64,000 nt of DNA from positions 25,319 through 89,318 of the forward strand of contig NZ_JANXWG010000082.1 of the NCBI RefSeq assembly GCF_025351285.1, in the 5' to 3' direction. Shown here piece after piece: positions 8,317 through 16,050 of the stretch. The stretch is from Novosphingobium sp. (lineage in GTDB: Bacteria; Pseudomonadota; Alphaproteobacteria; Sphingomonadales; Sphingomonadaceae). How positions within the stretch are numbered: position 1 is the first letter of the stretch; each line of letters starts with the position of its first letter. A model generated the notes under the pieces. It saw nothing but the letters and a program-made list of their open reading frames with translations, searched no databases and was not told the DNA's origin. Position numbers and translations under genes: made by a program.

Positions 8317-9297
8317 TCAGACCGGGCGGATCTCGCTGCCGAAGCGACCGTGCTTGCGATAGCGCACCATCCAGCGATCGAGGAACAGCCCCAGCGGGCG
8401 CGGCGTCACGCCCAGCGCCTCGATCCCCGGGACCGCGCCCGTTGCCACGTTACCGGGCTGTAGCAGCGCCCACTGGTCACGGCTCAACGGCGCACCCGGC
8501 AGCCAGCCGGTGAGCGTGGCGAACGCACTTGAAGCCGCATCGGGCAGTTCGATCAGCAGCGGAGACCGCCCTTGCGCGCGCGCAATCCGGTGGTGCAGAT
8601 CGGCCATATCGATCGCTTCGGGTCCGGCCAGCTCGTAAGTCTTGTCCGCATGCGCCAGCGGGTAGGCCAACGCATTGCCGATCGCTTCGGCGGCGTCGTC
8701 GACGAACAGCGGCTGCAACTTTGCATGCGGCGCGAACACCGGCAGCACCGGCAGCATCGATACCAGGCCGGCGATAAGGTTCACGAACTTGTCGTCCTCG
8801 CCGAACAGCACCGATGGCTGCACGATCGTGGCTGCGGGGAATGCGGCGCGCACCGCGGCCTCGCCCTCGGCCTTGGTGCGCGCATAGGCGACTCTGGACG
8901 CCGCATCGGCCCCCAGCGCCGAAACATGAACGAACGCCGCTACGCCTGCAACGCGCGCGGCTTCGGCAATGCCGCCCGCACCCTTGCCCTGCAAGCCGTC
9001 GAGGTTGCCCGCAAACGCACCGACCAGGTTTACCACCGCATCCGCCCCGGCCAGCGCCGGCGCCAGCGATTCGGGTTTCAGCACATCAACTCGCCCGAAC
9101 TGCACCTGCCCCAGGTTGCCCAGCGGGCGTACCGTGTAAGCCTTTTCGGGATACCGGCTGCACACCCGCAACCGCGCCCCGCGCGCCAGCAATTCCTGCG
9201 CGAGATGCCGCCCGAAAAAACCGCTACCGCCGATCAGCGCAATCAATTTGCCGTCGAGGTCGCGTGCCCTGCCGCTTGTCATGTACATGCGTCCCAT
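8317..9297 (-). CDS. NAD(P)-dependent epimerase, complex I NDUFA9-like
   Basis: A 326-aa short-chain-dehydrogenase/epimerase-fold protein. The Rossmann nucleotide-binding motif is IALIGGSGFFGRHLAQELLARG near residue 18. FVHVSALGADAAS replaces the usual catalytic Ser segment, YARTKAEGE carries a Y-x-x-x-K-like pattern, and IVQPSVLFGEDDKFVN is typical of the atypical SDRs related to mitochondrial NDUFA9. Such proteins bind NADPH and are often structural or assembly factors. It is divergent from its left neighbour by strand (tail to tail, 9 bp apart). Start may be Met1, Met4 or Met6. Confidence 0.82.
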   Translation of the reverse strand: MGRMYMTSGRARDLDGKLIALIGGSGFFGRHLAQELLARGARLRVCSRYPEKAYTVRPLGNLGQVQFGRVDVLKPESLAPALAGADAVVNLVGAFAGNLDGLQGKGAGGIAEAARVAGVAAFVHVSALGADAASRVAYARTKAEGEAAVRAAFPAATIVQPSVLFGEDDKFVNLIAGLVSMLPVLPVFAPHAKLQPLFVDDAAEAIGNALAYPLAHADKTYELAGPEAIDMADLHHRIARAQGRSPLLIELPDAASSAFATLTGWLPGAPLSRDQWALLQPGNVATGAVPGIEALGVTPRPLGLFLDRWMVRYRKHGRFGSEIRPV

Positions 9298-9525
9298 TGC
9301 AAGCCGCCCTCTGCCCGCAACGGTCAGGAAACGGCCGAAAAACTCATTCGGTCCCTTGGCACAAACGGCGCCCCGGTTTCAACGGCCATCAGGTGCAATG
9401 CGCATTTCCCCGCGCCCGATGCAAAGAAGCGTGCCCTTGCGCCACGATGCGCCATTGACAACCAGACACCACGACCGCTATCGGCCCGGTCCTACCCGGC
9501 GCGGCCATCACGGCGCGCGCCCCGT

Positions 9526-9612
9526 GCCCAGATGGCGGAATTGGTAGACGCACCAGCTTCAGGTGCTGGCGCTCGCAAGGGCGTGGAGGTTCGAGTCCTC
9601 TTCTGGGCACCA
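9526..9612 (+). tRNA. tRNA-Leu(CAG) with encoded CCA
   Basis: Acceptor arms GCCCAGA (9526-9532) and TCTGGGC (9602-9608) pair fully, followed by discriminator A and encoded CCA (9610-9612). The anticodon stem is CCAGC/GCTGG with loop 9558-9564 and anticodon CAG at 9560-9562. The long variable arm (GCGCTCGCAAGGGCG region) and T-loop GTTCGAGTC confirm a class II leucine tRNA. It is the attachment site of the downstream island. Confidence 0.97.
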
Positions 9613-9613
9613 T
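9597..9613 (+). repeat. attL core of genomic island (3' end of tRNA-Leu)
   Basis: CCTCTTCTGGGCACCAT at the tRNA 3' end recurs in the same orientation, with one G missing, at 25392-25407. The integrase gene begins 158 bp downstream. This is the usual layout for P4-type integrases. Confidence 0.7.
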
Positions 9614-9619
9614 CGCTTC

Positions 9620-9647
9620 CTCCGGACATGTCCATAAATGTCCGGAG
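9620..9647. repeat. 10-bp perfect inverted repeat just after tRNA-Leu
   Basis: CTCCGGACAT (9620-9629) pairs with ATGTCCGGAG (9638-9647) over an 8-nt loop. It may act as the tRNA terminator or as a protein-binding site in the attachment region. Confidence 0.5.
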
Positions 9648-9671
9648 AAGTCCCCAAAATCAAAGGTTTTT

Positions 9672-9746
9672 GACGGTAGGAGCGTCCACCCGCATCCGGT
9701 CAAATTCGTTGCAATTGACGGTATCCGACGGTATTTTTGACGGTAT
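9672..9746 (+). repeat. GACGGTA(T) direct repeats, candidate integrase arm sites (left)
   Basis: GACGGTA occurs at 9672-9678, and GACGGTAT at 9717-9724, 9727-9734 and 9739-9746, directly before the integrase start. Two more copies lie just inside the right island end (25313-25332). This fits arm-type integrase sites split between attL and attR. Confidence 0.55.
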
Positions 9747-9770
9747 CGAAACCGACAAGAAGGTGGCCTC

Positions 9771-11009
9771 ATGCTTACCGATCTGGCCGTCCGAAAGGCA
9801 GTTGCACGCGATAGGCCCTACAAGCTTTCTGACGGGGGCGGGTTATACCTGCTGGTCACAAAGGCCGGTCAGCGATGCTGGCGCGTCGATTATCGCTTCG
9901 GCGAAAAGCGGGCCACCGCAGCCCTTGGGGTCTATCCCACCGTTTCGCTGGCCGAGGCGCGAGCCAAGCGGCTGGAAATCAAGAAGCAGATTGCCGATGG
10001 CATGAATCCGTCGGCCAAGCGCAAGATCGACAAGATCACCGGACCGCTGGCCAACGTGAACAGCTTTCAGGCCGTGGCCGAGGAATGGCTCGACAAAGCC
10101 CGCCGCGAAGGCCGCGCCGAAGTCACCTTGGGCAAGCTGAAATGGCTGCTGGAGTTCGCCCACCCCATCATCGGCGCGCGCAAGATTGGTGAGATCAAAG
10201 CGCCCGAATTGCTGGCGGTCCTGCGCGCGGTTGAGAAGCGCGGCCACTATGAGACAGCGCGACGGCTGCGCAGCACCTGCGGGCAGGTCTTCCGTTATGC
10301 CATCGCCACCGGGCGCGCTGACCGTGATATTTCGGCAGACCTGCGCGGCGCAATCACCGTGCCCAAAGTCACGCATCGGGCGGCCATTACCTCCCCGATG
10401 GAGGCAGGTGTGCTGCTTCGGGCAATAGACGCCTATTCGGGCTATCCGGTCACCCATGCGGCCCTTCGCCTCGCCCCTCACGTCTTCGTGCGTCCTGGCG
10501 AGCTCAGACACGCCGAATGGACCGAATTCGACCTGACCAAGAACGTCTGGACCATCCCCGCCGAGAAAACCAAGATGCGCGTCGCCCACCGCGTGCCGCT
10601 GGCCCGGCAGGTGCTCGCCATCCTGGAGGAACTGCGCGAGATCAGCGGCAACCGCCGCTACCTCTTTCCGGCCCAAGGCAAGCGGGATCGTCCCATGTGC
10701 GAAAACACGATCAACCTCGCCCTGCGGCGCATGGGGTTTGATAGTAAAACGATGACCGCGCACGGCTTCCGCGCCATGGCCAGCACGTTGCTGAACGAGC
10801 AGGGCCATTGGAACCCGGACGCCATCGAACGCCAGCATGGCCATGCCGAGACCGACGACGTCCGCCGGGCTTATGCTCGCGGTGAACATTGGGAGGAACG
10901 GCTGGCCATGATGAAAAGCTGGTCCGACTATCTTGATCAGCTCCGATCAGGCGCGAAGATCCTGCAAGGCAGCTTCCGCAAGCCCCCTAGCGCCGCGATT
11001 TCTGGATAA
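9771..11009 (+). CDS. int: tyrosine recombinase, P4-type island integrase
   Basis: Catalyses site-specific integration and excision of the island. The 412-aa protein has the DUF4102 N-terminal arm-binding domain (LSDGGGLYLLVTKAG near 19), a core-binding domain, and the catalytic domain. Catalytic residues are visible: Arg241 (RPGELRHAEW), Lys266/268, His331 and Arg334 (HGFR), His356/358, and Tyr368 (RRAYARGEHW). It lies 158 bp from the tRNA-Leu 3' end and points into the island. Its 3' end overlaps the convergent alpA-like gene by 23 bp. Confidence 0.96.
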   Translation: MLTDLAVRKAVARDRPYKLSDGGGLYLLVTKAGQRCWRVDYRFGEKRATAALGVYPTVSLAEARAKRLEIKKQIADGMNPSAKRKIDKITGPLANVNSFQAVAEEWLDKARREGRAEVTLGKLKWLLEFAHPIIGARKIGEIKAPELLAVLRAVEKRGHYETARRLRSTCGQVFRYAIATGRADRDISADLRGAITVPKVTHRAAITSPMEAGVLLRAIDAYSGYPVTHAALRLAPHVFVRPGELRHAEWTEFDLTKNVWTIPAEKTKMRVAHRVPLARQVLAILEELREISGNRRYLFPAQGKRDRPMCENTINLALRRMGFDSKTMTAHGFRAMASTLLNEQGHWNPDAIERQHGHAETDDVRRAYARGEHWEERLAMMKSWSDYLDQLRSGAKILQGSFRKPPSAAISG

Positions 11010-11211
11010 GGCGGCGCAGGCTGGCAACGGTGATGAGTGTTGACGCGCCGATCTTGACGACATCGACCTCGCCCGCCGCGATCAGCTCATACAGCTTCGA
11101 CCGGCCAATTCCTGTCAGCTGCACCGCGACCGGGATACGCACGGTCAACGGCTCCAGAGGCAATTGCGGGGTTTCCGGCATGGTGGCGGTTTTGGATAGG
11201 GCGCGGGGCAT
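10987..11211 (-). CDS. AlpA-like helix-turn-helix regulator / excisionase
   Basis: A 74-aa MerR/HTH_17-type DNA-binding protein. TVRIPVAVQLTGIGRSKLYELIAAGEVDVVKIG is the typical winged-helix start where an AlpA or Xis protein binds DNA next to an integrase gene, and LRRLIQKSRR closes the domain. AlpA-type proteins activate or assist excision. It is convergent with int and overlaps its last 23 bp, so antisense effects between the two are possible. Met11 (start 11181) is an alternative start. Confidence 0.8.
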   Translation of the reverse strand: MPRALSKTATMPETPQLPLEPLTVRIPVAVQLTGIGRSKLYELIAAGEVDVVKIGASTLITVASLRRLIQKSRR

Positions 11212-11503
11212 GAACTTCGCTTTCGTCAGATGGATTTCGTGCGCGCCATTCTGCCCGAAGCGGCGGGATCGCTCTATCGCCGCCTCTGCGCCTGACTACG
11301 CCTCGCAGCCCAGCGCAGACAAACAGGCTGCCGGAAAGAGCGGGATAGGTAGGGAGGTTTGCGGCGGGTGTTCCGCTTCCCGGCCAAACTTCATCAAAGC
11401 AGGGCATTTCGTGCCCATCGCAGGCAAGCGTTGCTTGGTGGCCTTTAGGTGGCTGCGGAATACCATCGGCGGAATCGGCAAGGCAGCAGAATTAGGGCTG
11501 TTT
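11212..11503. other. non-coding stretch before the inverted-repeat element
   Basis: No frame here has plausible protein character. It contains the likely promoter region of the alpA-like gene (minus strand). Nothing else is recognised. Confidence 0.4.
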
Positions 11504-11916
11504 TGGAGGGCGAGATAAAAGAGGTGCCAGCACTCGGTTGTTAAGCCTATGAGTTATAACAGCATTTCCGTATGGCACCGAATTTCCGGTGCCATACGCT
11601 CCCGTCGAAACACCCGGATTTCAGCCCCGAAACGGTATGGCACCGCCCAAAATCGAAAGATTGCGCCGCCGGAGGCCCAGCAGCCTACATCGCCACACCG
11701 CCCCATCACGGGCATCCATCGCGCTCGGCCTATCGTTGACCGAACCGGATTGAGCACAACCGCCCAAAAATCAGGGGTGCCATACGTTTGCGCCGCAGAT
11801 TTCCGCGCCATTGCGCACTATCGTATGGCAGCCTCCCTTCGGTGCCATACAAAATTCCTCAGCTGAACTAACCACTTAAGAGCCAGATGCTGGCACTCCT
11901 TTTATCTTGCCCTCCA
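11504..11916. mobile_element. 413-bp element with 42-bp imperfect terminal inverted repeats
   Basis: Left terminus 11504-11545 and right terminus 11875-11916 match as inverted repeats at 34 of 42 positions (shared blocks TGGAGGGC, AGATAAAAG, GTGCCAGCA, TTAAG). Inside, the motif CGTATGGCACC/GGTGCCATACG occurs about five times in both orientations, including a perfect 12-bp hairpin. Open frames of 105 aa (+) and 85 aa (-) inside are not protein-like. No flanking target duplication is obvious. It could be a MITE or a structured RNA; both are inference. Confidence 0.6.
11569..11598. repeat. 12-bp perfect hairpin CGTATGGCACCG
   Basis: Arms 11569-11580 and 11587-11598 are exact complements around a 6-nt loop. 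Further copies of the arm lie at 11632-11645 (same orientation), 11776-11786 (inverted) and in an imperfect pair at 11822-11830/11841-11850. Confidence 0.7.
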
Positions 11917-12037
11917 CATCCTACGCCAACCTACTCGCCGGAATTACGACAGACATCGCTGCCATCAGGCATTCAATCATTGCCTAAAAGAGCCATTTCG
12001 CCTTAATTGGCGCAATGCTCCAATGCAGAGGCCAGCA

Positions 12038-12235
12038 ATGAAAACCATGTCGGCGCGAGAGGCGAAGAACGGCTTTGGCTTGATGATCGACACGGCGCGC
12101 GCAAGCCCGGTGCTGGTCGAAAAGCATGGGCGCGGTGTTGTGGTAGTGATGGCAGTCGAGGAGTATGAGCGCTTGAAGGACATCGAAGCAGGCGGAACGC
12201 AGCAACGCTCTGGCATTGGAAGCGCGCGCCTGTGA
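12038..12235 (+). CDS. Phd/YefM-family antitoxin-like protein, no toxin partner
   Basis: A 65-aa protein with the Phd/YefM pattern: start KTMSAREAKNGFGLMIDTARASPVLVEKHGRGVVVVMAVEEYERLK. This family folds as a DNA-binding N-domain with a C-terminal segment that neutralises a toxin. Start ATG 12038 follows an AGAGG-like site; an upstream ATG at 12023 would add five residues. Its stop overlaps the hsdM GTG (GTGA), so the two are coupled. No RelE- or Doc-like toxin is visible, so it may regulate the restriction operon rather than work in a toxin-antitoxin pair (inference). Confidence 0.8.
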   Translation: MKTMSAREAKNGFGLMIDTARASPVLVEKHGRGVVVVMAVEEYERLKDIEAGGTQQRSGIGSARL

Positions 12236-13806
12236 GCAACCTCAGAGAAGCCGAGCGCGCCGAACTGCACAAGACCATCTGGCGCATCGCCAACGATCTG
12301 CGTGGCAGCGTCGATGGCTGGGATTTCAAAACCTATGTTCTGGGGATGCTGTTCTACCGGTTCATCTCCGAGAACCTGGTCGCCTATCTGAACGAGCAGG
12401 AACGCCGCGCCGGTTCGCCCGATTTTGACTATGCCAGTCTGAGCGACGCCGATGCCGAATTTGGTCGCGCCGAAACGGTGAAGGAAAAGGGGTTCTACAT
12501 CCTGCCTTCAGCCCTGTTCGCCAATGTCCGGGCGCGGGCGCGAAATGATGCGAACCTCAACGAAACGCTGTCCCAAATCTTCGCCGAGATTGAAGGCTCA
12601 GCCAATGGTGCGGATAGCGAAGACGATCTGAAGGGCCTGTTTGACGATTTGGACGTCAACAGCAGCAAACTTGGCCCGACTGTGGCCAAGCGTAACGAAA
12701 AGCTGGTCAAACTGCTCGATGCCATCGGCGATCTGCCGCTGACGCGCGGCGGATTTTCGGGCAAGAGCATCGATCTGTTCGGCGATGCCTATGAGTATCT
12801 GATGCAGATGTATGCCTCCACCGCCGGCAAGTCGGGCGGGGAATATTACACGCCGCAGGAGGTATCGGAACTGCTGGCCCGGATCACCGTGGTCGGCAAG
12901 GATGCGATCAACAAGGTGTATGATCCGGCCTGCGGGTCGGGTTCCTTGCTGCTCAATTTCAGCAAGGTGCTGGGACCGGACAAGGTGCGGCAGGGCTTTT
13001 TCGGCCAGGAAATCAACCTGACCACCTACAATCTGTGCCGGATCAACATGTTTCTGCACGATGTGAACTATGAAAAGTTCGACATTGCGCACGGCGATAC
13101 CCTGACCGATCCGGCGCATTGGGATGATGAACCGTTTGAAGCGATTGTCTCCAATCCGCCCTATTCGATCAAATGGGATGGTGATGCCAATCCGCTGATG
13201 ATCAACGATCCGCGCTTTGCTCCTGCGGGTGTGCTCGCCCCCAAGAGCAAGGCCGATCTCGCCTTCACCCTGCATATCCTGCACTGGCTGGCGGTGAACG
13301 GCACGGCGGCCATCGTTGAATTTCCCGGCGTGCTTTATCGCGGCGGCGCGGAACAGAAGATCAGGCAATATCTGATCGACAACAATTATGTCGATGCCGT
13401 GATCCAGCTTCCGCCCGATCTGTTTTTCGGCACCACCATCGCCACCTGCATCGTCGTGCTAAAAAAATCCAAGGCTGATAATGCGACCCTGTTCATCGAT
13501 GCCAGTGCCGAATTTGCGCGGCATGGCAACAAGAACAAGCTGGCGGGCGAACATCGCCAAAAGATTCTGGACGCCTTTGCCGCGCGGGAGAGCGTGGCGC
13601 ATTTCGCGCGACTGGTGGACAACAGCGAGATTGCCGAAAACGGCTACAACATTGCCGTGTCTTCTTATGTGGAACAACTGGACACGCGGCAGGCAGTGAA
13701 CATCACCACGCTGAATGCCGAGATCGCCGCCATCGTTTCACGGCAGGCCGTGTTGCGGGAGCAGATCGACGCGATCGTGGCCGATCTGGAAGGGGCGGCG
13801 GCATGA
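12232..13806 (+). CDS. hsdM: type I restriction-modification DNA methyltransferase subunit
   Basis: HsdM methylates adenine at the site chosen by HsdS and forms the M2S and R2M2S complexes. The 524-aa protein has the N-terminal helical domain (LHKTIWRIANDLRG), AdoMet motif I DPACGSGSLLLNF at residue 231, and catalytic motif IV NPPY at residue 308, marking an N6-adenine methylase. It starts at GTG 12232, overlapping the antitoxin-like gene, and ends in an ATGA overlap with the rhuM-like gene. The C-terminal SRQAVLREQIDAIVADLEG helix fits HsdS docking. Confidence 0.96.
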   Translation: MSNLREAERAELHKTIWRIANDLRGSVDGWDFKTYVLGMLFYRFISENLVAYLNEQERRAGSPDFDYASLSDADAEFGRAETVKEKGFYILPSALFANVRARARNDANLNETLSQIFAEIEGSANGADSEDDLKGLFDDLDVNSSKLGPTVAKRNEKLVKLLDAIGDLPLTRGGFSGKSIDLFGDAYEYLMQMYASTAGKSGGEYYTPQEVSELLARITVVGKDAINKVYDPACGSGSLLLNFSKVLGPDKVRQGFFGQEINLTTYNLCRINMFLHDVNYEKFDIAHGDTLTDPAHWDDEPFEAIVSNPPYSIKWDGDANPLMINDPRFAPAGVLAPKSKADLAFTLHILHWLAVNGTAAIVEFPGVLYRGGAEQKIRQYLIDNNYVDAVIQLPPDLFFGTTIATCIVVLKKSKADNATLFIDASAEFARHGNKNKLAGEHRQKILDAFAARESVAHFARLVDNSEIAENGYNIAVSSYVEQLDTRQAVNITTLNAEIAAIVSRQAVLREQIDAIVADLEGAAA

Positions 13807-14819
13807 GCGAGCAGCCGGGCGGCGAAATCATTCTGTATCAGCGCGGCGATGCGCCAGCCATCGACGTGCGGCTTGATGGTAATACGGTCTGGCTGAGCCA
13901 GCAGCAGTTGGCGGATTTGTTCCAGACATCGCGCACCAACGTCGTGGAGCACATCGCCAACATCTACGCCGAAGGCGAACTGGACGAGGCGGCAACCTGT
14001 CGGGAATTCCGACAGGTTCGCACCGAAGGCGTGCGCGAGGTCACGCGAACCCTTCCGTTTTATAACCTCGATCTCATCATTTCCCTTGGTTATCGGGTGC
14101 GTTCTCGCATCGCCACGGCCTTTCGCATCTGGGCCACCGAGCGGCTGCGGGAATATCTGGTCAAGGGCTTCACCATGGACGATGCCCGCCTGAAAAACCT
14201 GGGCGGCGGGAGCTATTGGAAAGAGCTGCTGGATCGCATCCGCGACATCCGCAGCAGCGAGAAGGTTCTATACCGGCAGGTGCTCGATCTTTATGCCACC
14301 AGCATCGATTATGATCCGCGTGCCGAAGCCAGCGCCGCGTTTTTCAAAACCGTGCAAAACAAGCTGCACCACGCCGCGCATGGACAGACGGCAGCGGAAG
14401 TCATTAAACAGCGCGCGGACGCCAGCAAACCGTTCATGGGGTTGCTGTCTTTCAGCGGTGCGCAGCCAACCAAGGCCGAAGCGGGCATCGCCAAAAACTA
14501 TCTGGATGCCGATGAACTGAAGCGGTTGAATACGCTGGTGTCGGCCTATTTCGATGCCGCCGAGTTTCGTGCCCTGAATCATGAACCCACCTATATGAAG
14601 GACTGGCTGGCGCACCTGTCGCAACTGATCGTGGCGATGGGGGGCAAGGCCCTGCACGGCGCTGGCACGGTCAGCCATAAACAGGCGGTGGCCCACGCCG
14701 ACGGTGAATATGCCAAATACCGTGCCCAGATTGCCGAGCAGCCTTCGGAGGTGGAAACCGCCTATCTGGAAACCGTGAAGAAGGTGCAGAAGAAAATCAG
14801 CGGGAAGGACAAGGCATGA
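13803..14819 (+). CDS. rhuM: RhuM-family protein embedded in the hsd operon
   Basis: A 338-aa protein matching RhuM (virulence_RhuM) organisation. The N-terminal segment IDVRLDGNTVWLSQQQLADLFQTSRTNVVEHIANIYAEGEL looks like a helix-turn-helix, followed by the family's conserved YNLDLIISLGYRVRSRIATAFRIWATERLREYL, and helical repeats to the end. Biochemical function is not established; such genes are often found between hsdM and hsdS or in Fic-type loci. It overlaps hsdM (ATGA) and hsdS (ATGA). A role as an accessory regulator of the restriction complex is inference. Confidence 0.85.
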   Translation: MSEQPGGEIILYQRGDAPAIDVRLDGNTVWLSQQQLADLFQTSRTNVVEHIANIYAEGELDEAATCREFRQVRTEGVREVTRTLPFYNLDLIISLGYRVRSRIATAFRIWATERLREYLVKGFTMDDARLKNLGGGSYWKELLDRIRDIRSSEKVLYRQVLDLYATSIDYDPRAEASAAFFKTVQNKLHHAAHGQTAAEVIKQRADASKPFMGLLSFSGAQPTKAEAGIAKNYLDADELKRLNTLVSAYFDAAEFRALNHEPTYMKDWLAHLSQLIVAMGGKALHGAGTVSHKQAVAHADGEYAKYRAQIAEQPSEVETAYLETVKKVQKKISGKDKA

Positions 14820-15508
14820 GCCGGATCGATGCGCTGATTGCGGAGCTTTGCCCGGATGGGGTGGAGTCCAGGGCGATAGGTGAATTCGGCGAATTGGTTC
14901 GCGGCAATGGAATGCCCAAATCTGACTTCGTGGAGGCGGGCGTTGGCTGCATTCACTACGGCCAAATTTACACTTTTTATGGCATTTGGGCCACCGCAAC
15001 GAAATCATTTGTTCCCGCCGAAAAGGCGGCGCGGCTCGCCAAGGTTGATCCGGGCGACCTGATCATTACGAACACCAGCGAAAATATCGATGATGTATGC
15101 AAGGCAGTCGCATGGCTGGGAGAATCCCAGATCGTCACTGGTGGACATGCCACGGTGCTTAAGCACGATCAGGATGCCAAGTATCTTTCCTATTATCTGC
15201 AAACACCGCATTTCTTTGCCGAGAAAAAACGACATGCGACAGGCACGAAAGTCATAGACGTTTCAGCAAAGAGTCTGGCGAAAATTATAATCCCCATCCC
15301 GCCGCTCGAAATTCAGCGGGAAATTGTTGCAATTCTTGACAGGTTCACCAAGCTGGAGGCGGAGCTGGAGGCGGAGCTGGAGGCGGAGCTGGAGGCGGAG
15401 CTGGAGGCGCGGCGTCGGCAGTATCAGCACTATCGCGATACCCTGCTCAGTTTCGCCGAGAGCACGGATAGCCAAGCAAGCAAGCAAGCAAGCAAGCAAC
15501 AAGGATAA
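14816..15508 (+). CDS. hsdS: type I specificity subunit, N-terminal half (frame ends after CAAG repeat)
   Basis: HsdS chooses the DNA target and normally has two target-recognition domains (TRDs) joined by conserved helices, about 400 aa. This 230-aa frame carries TRD1 (FGELVRGNGMPKSDF to IIIPIPPLEIQREIVAILDRFTKLEAE) and the central helix with LEAE repeats and ARRRQYQHYRDTLLSF. It then reads QASKQASKQQG from a CAAG repeat and stops at 15508. The second half starts at the overlapping TAATG. Adding one CAAG unit, or removing two, would fuse both frames into a 412- or 408-aa full-length HsdS with no stop between. It is therefore likely a phase-variable gene in a split state. Confidence 0.93.
   Translation: MSRIDALIAELCPDGVESRAIGEFGELVRGNGMPKSDFVEAGVGCIHYGQIYTFYGIWATATKSFVPAEKAARLAKVDPGDLIITNTSENIDDVCKAVAWLGESQIVTGGHATVLKHDQDAKYLSYYLQTPHFFAEKKRHATGTKVIDVSAKSLAKIIIPIPPLEIQREIVAILDRFTKLEAELEAELEAELEAELEARRRQYQHYRDTLLSFAESTDSQASKQASKQQG
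15351..15410 (+). repeat. five tandem 12-bp repeats in hsdS encoding LEAE units
   Basis: AGCTGGAGGCGG is repeated at 15351, 15363, 15375, 15387 and (last base C) 15399. It encodes four LEAE units plus LEA in the conserved helix between the TRDs. In EcoR124-type enzymes, copy number of a similar four-residue repeat sets the spacer length of the bipartite DNA target (known precedent). Confidence 0.92.
15473..15499 (+). repeat. (CAAG)6 tetranucleotide repeat in hsdS, likely phase-variation switch
   Basis: Six exact CAAG units run 15473-15496, continued by CAA. The tract lies in frame at the junction of the two hsdS halves. As the unit is not a multiple of three, slippage changes frame: the present number gives a stop at 15506-15508; +1 or -2 units opens the frame into the second half; the third frame stops at 15519-15521. 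Confidence 0.92.
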
Positions 15509-16050
15509 TGGCCTTGGGTGAGATTTGCCAGATCAATCGTGGGCGCGTGATGTCGAAAGACTATTTGCGCGACCATGCGGGCGCTTATCCGGTTTATTCG
15601 TCGCAGACTGCTAACGGTGGGATTTTCGGTTATATTGACTCTTTTGACTATGATTTTGAATCGATCACTTGGACAACGGATGGTGCGAATGCTGGTTCGG
15701 TTTTCTATCACCGGGATAAGAAATTCAGCATTACCAACGTCTGCGGCCTGCTTCGTGTGAAGAATGACAAGGAAATGAGCACCAAATTCCTGTTCTTCAT
15801 GCTGGGCCAATTGGCACAGCGATATGTGAGCAGCGGTATGGGCAACCCCAAGTTGATGAGCAACGTCATGTCGCAAATCAAGGTTCCCGTTCCCCCGCTC
15901 GACGAACAGGAACGCATTGTCGCCATCCTCGACACATTCGATGCGCTGGTGAACGATCTGTCCAGCGGGCTTCCGGCCGAAATCCGCGCGCGCCGCCAGC
16001 AATATGAACATTACCGCGACAGATTGCTGACCTTTCAGGAAGCCGCATGA
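15508..16050 (+). CDS. hsdS: type I specificity subunit, C-terminal half (TRD2)
   Basis: A 180-aa frame holding the second TRD (ICQINRGRVMSKDYLRDHAGAYPVYSSQTANGG to PPLDEQERIVAILDTFDALVNDL) and the terminal helix RARRQQYEHYRDRLLTF, which mirrors the end of the first half. Its ATG at 15508 overlaps the stop of the first half (TAATG), so reinitiation could make a separate half-subunit. In Neisseria NgoAV, truncated HsdS halves can pair and give a different specificity; the same could apply here (inference). It overlaps hsdR by ATGA. Confidence 0.9.
   Translation: MALGEICQINRGRVMSKDYLRDHAGAYPVYSSQTANGGIFGYIDSFDYDFESITWTTDGANAGSVFYHRDKKFSITNVCGLLRVKNDKEMSTKFLFFMLGQLAQRYVSSGMGNPKLMSNVMSQIKVPVPPLDEQERIVAILDTFDALVNDLSSGLPAEIRARRQQYEHYRDRLLTFQEAA

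Noticed and set aside
9620..9647. Promoter operator for the integrase
   Set aside because: Position directly after tRNA-Leu fits a tRNA terminator or att structure equally well, so no regulatory claim is made.
11549..11866. Small frames on both strands inside the inverted-repeat element
   Set aside because: They are composed of the repeated palindromes and lack protein-like features.
15351..15499. Tandem repeats as a CRISPR array
   Set aside because: Units are 12 and 4 bp with no spacers and lie in frame in hsdS.
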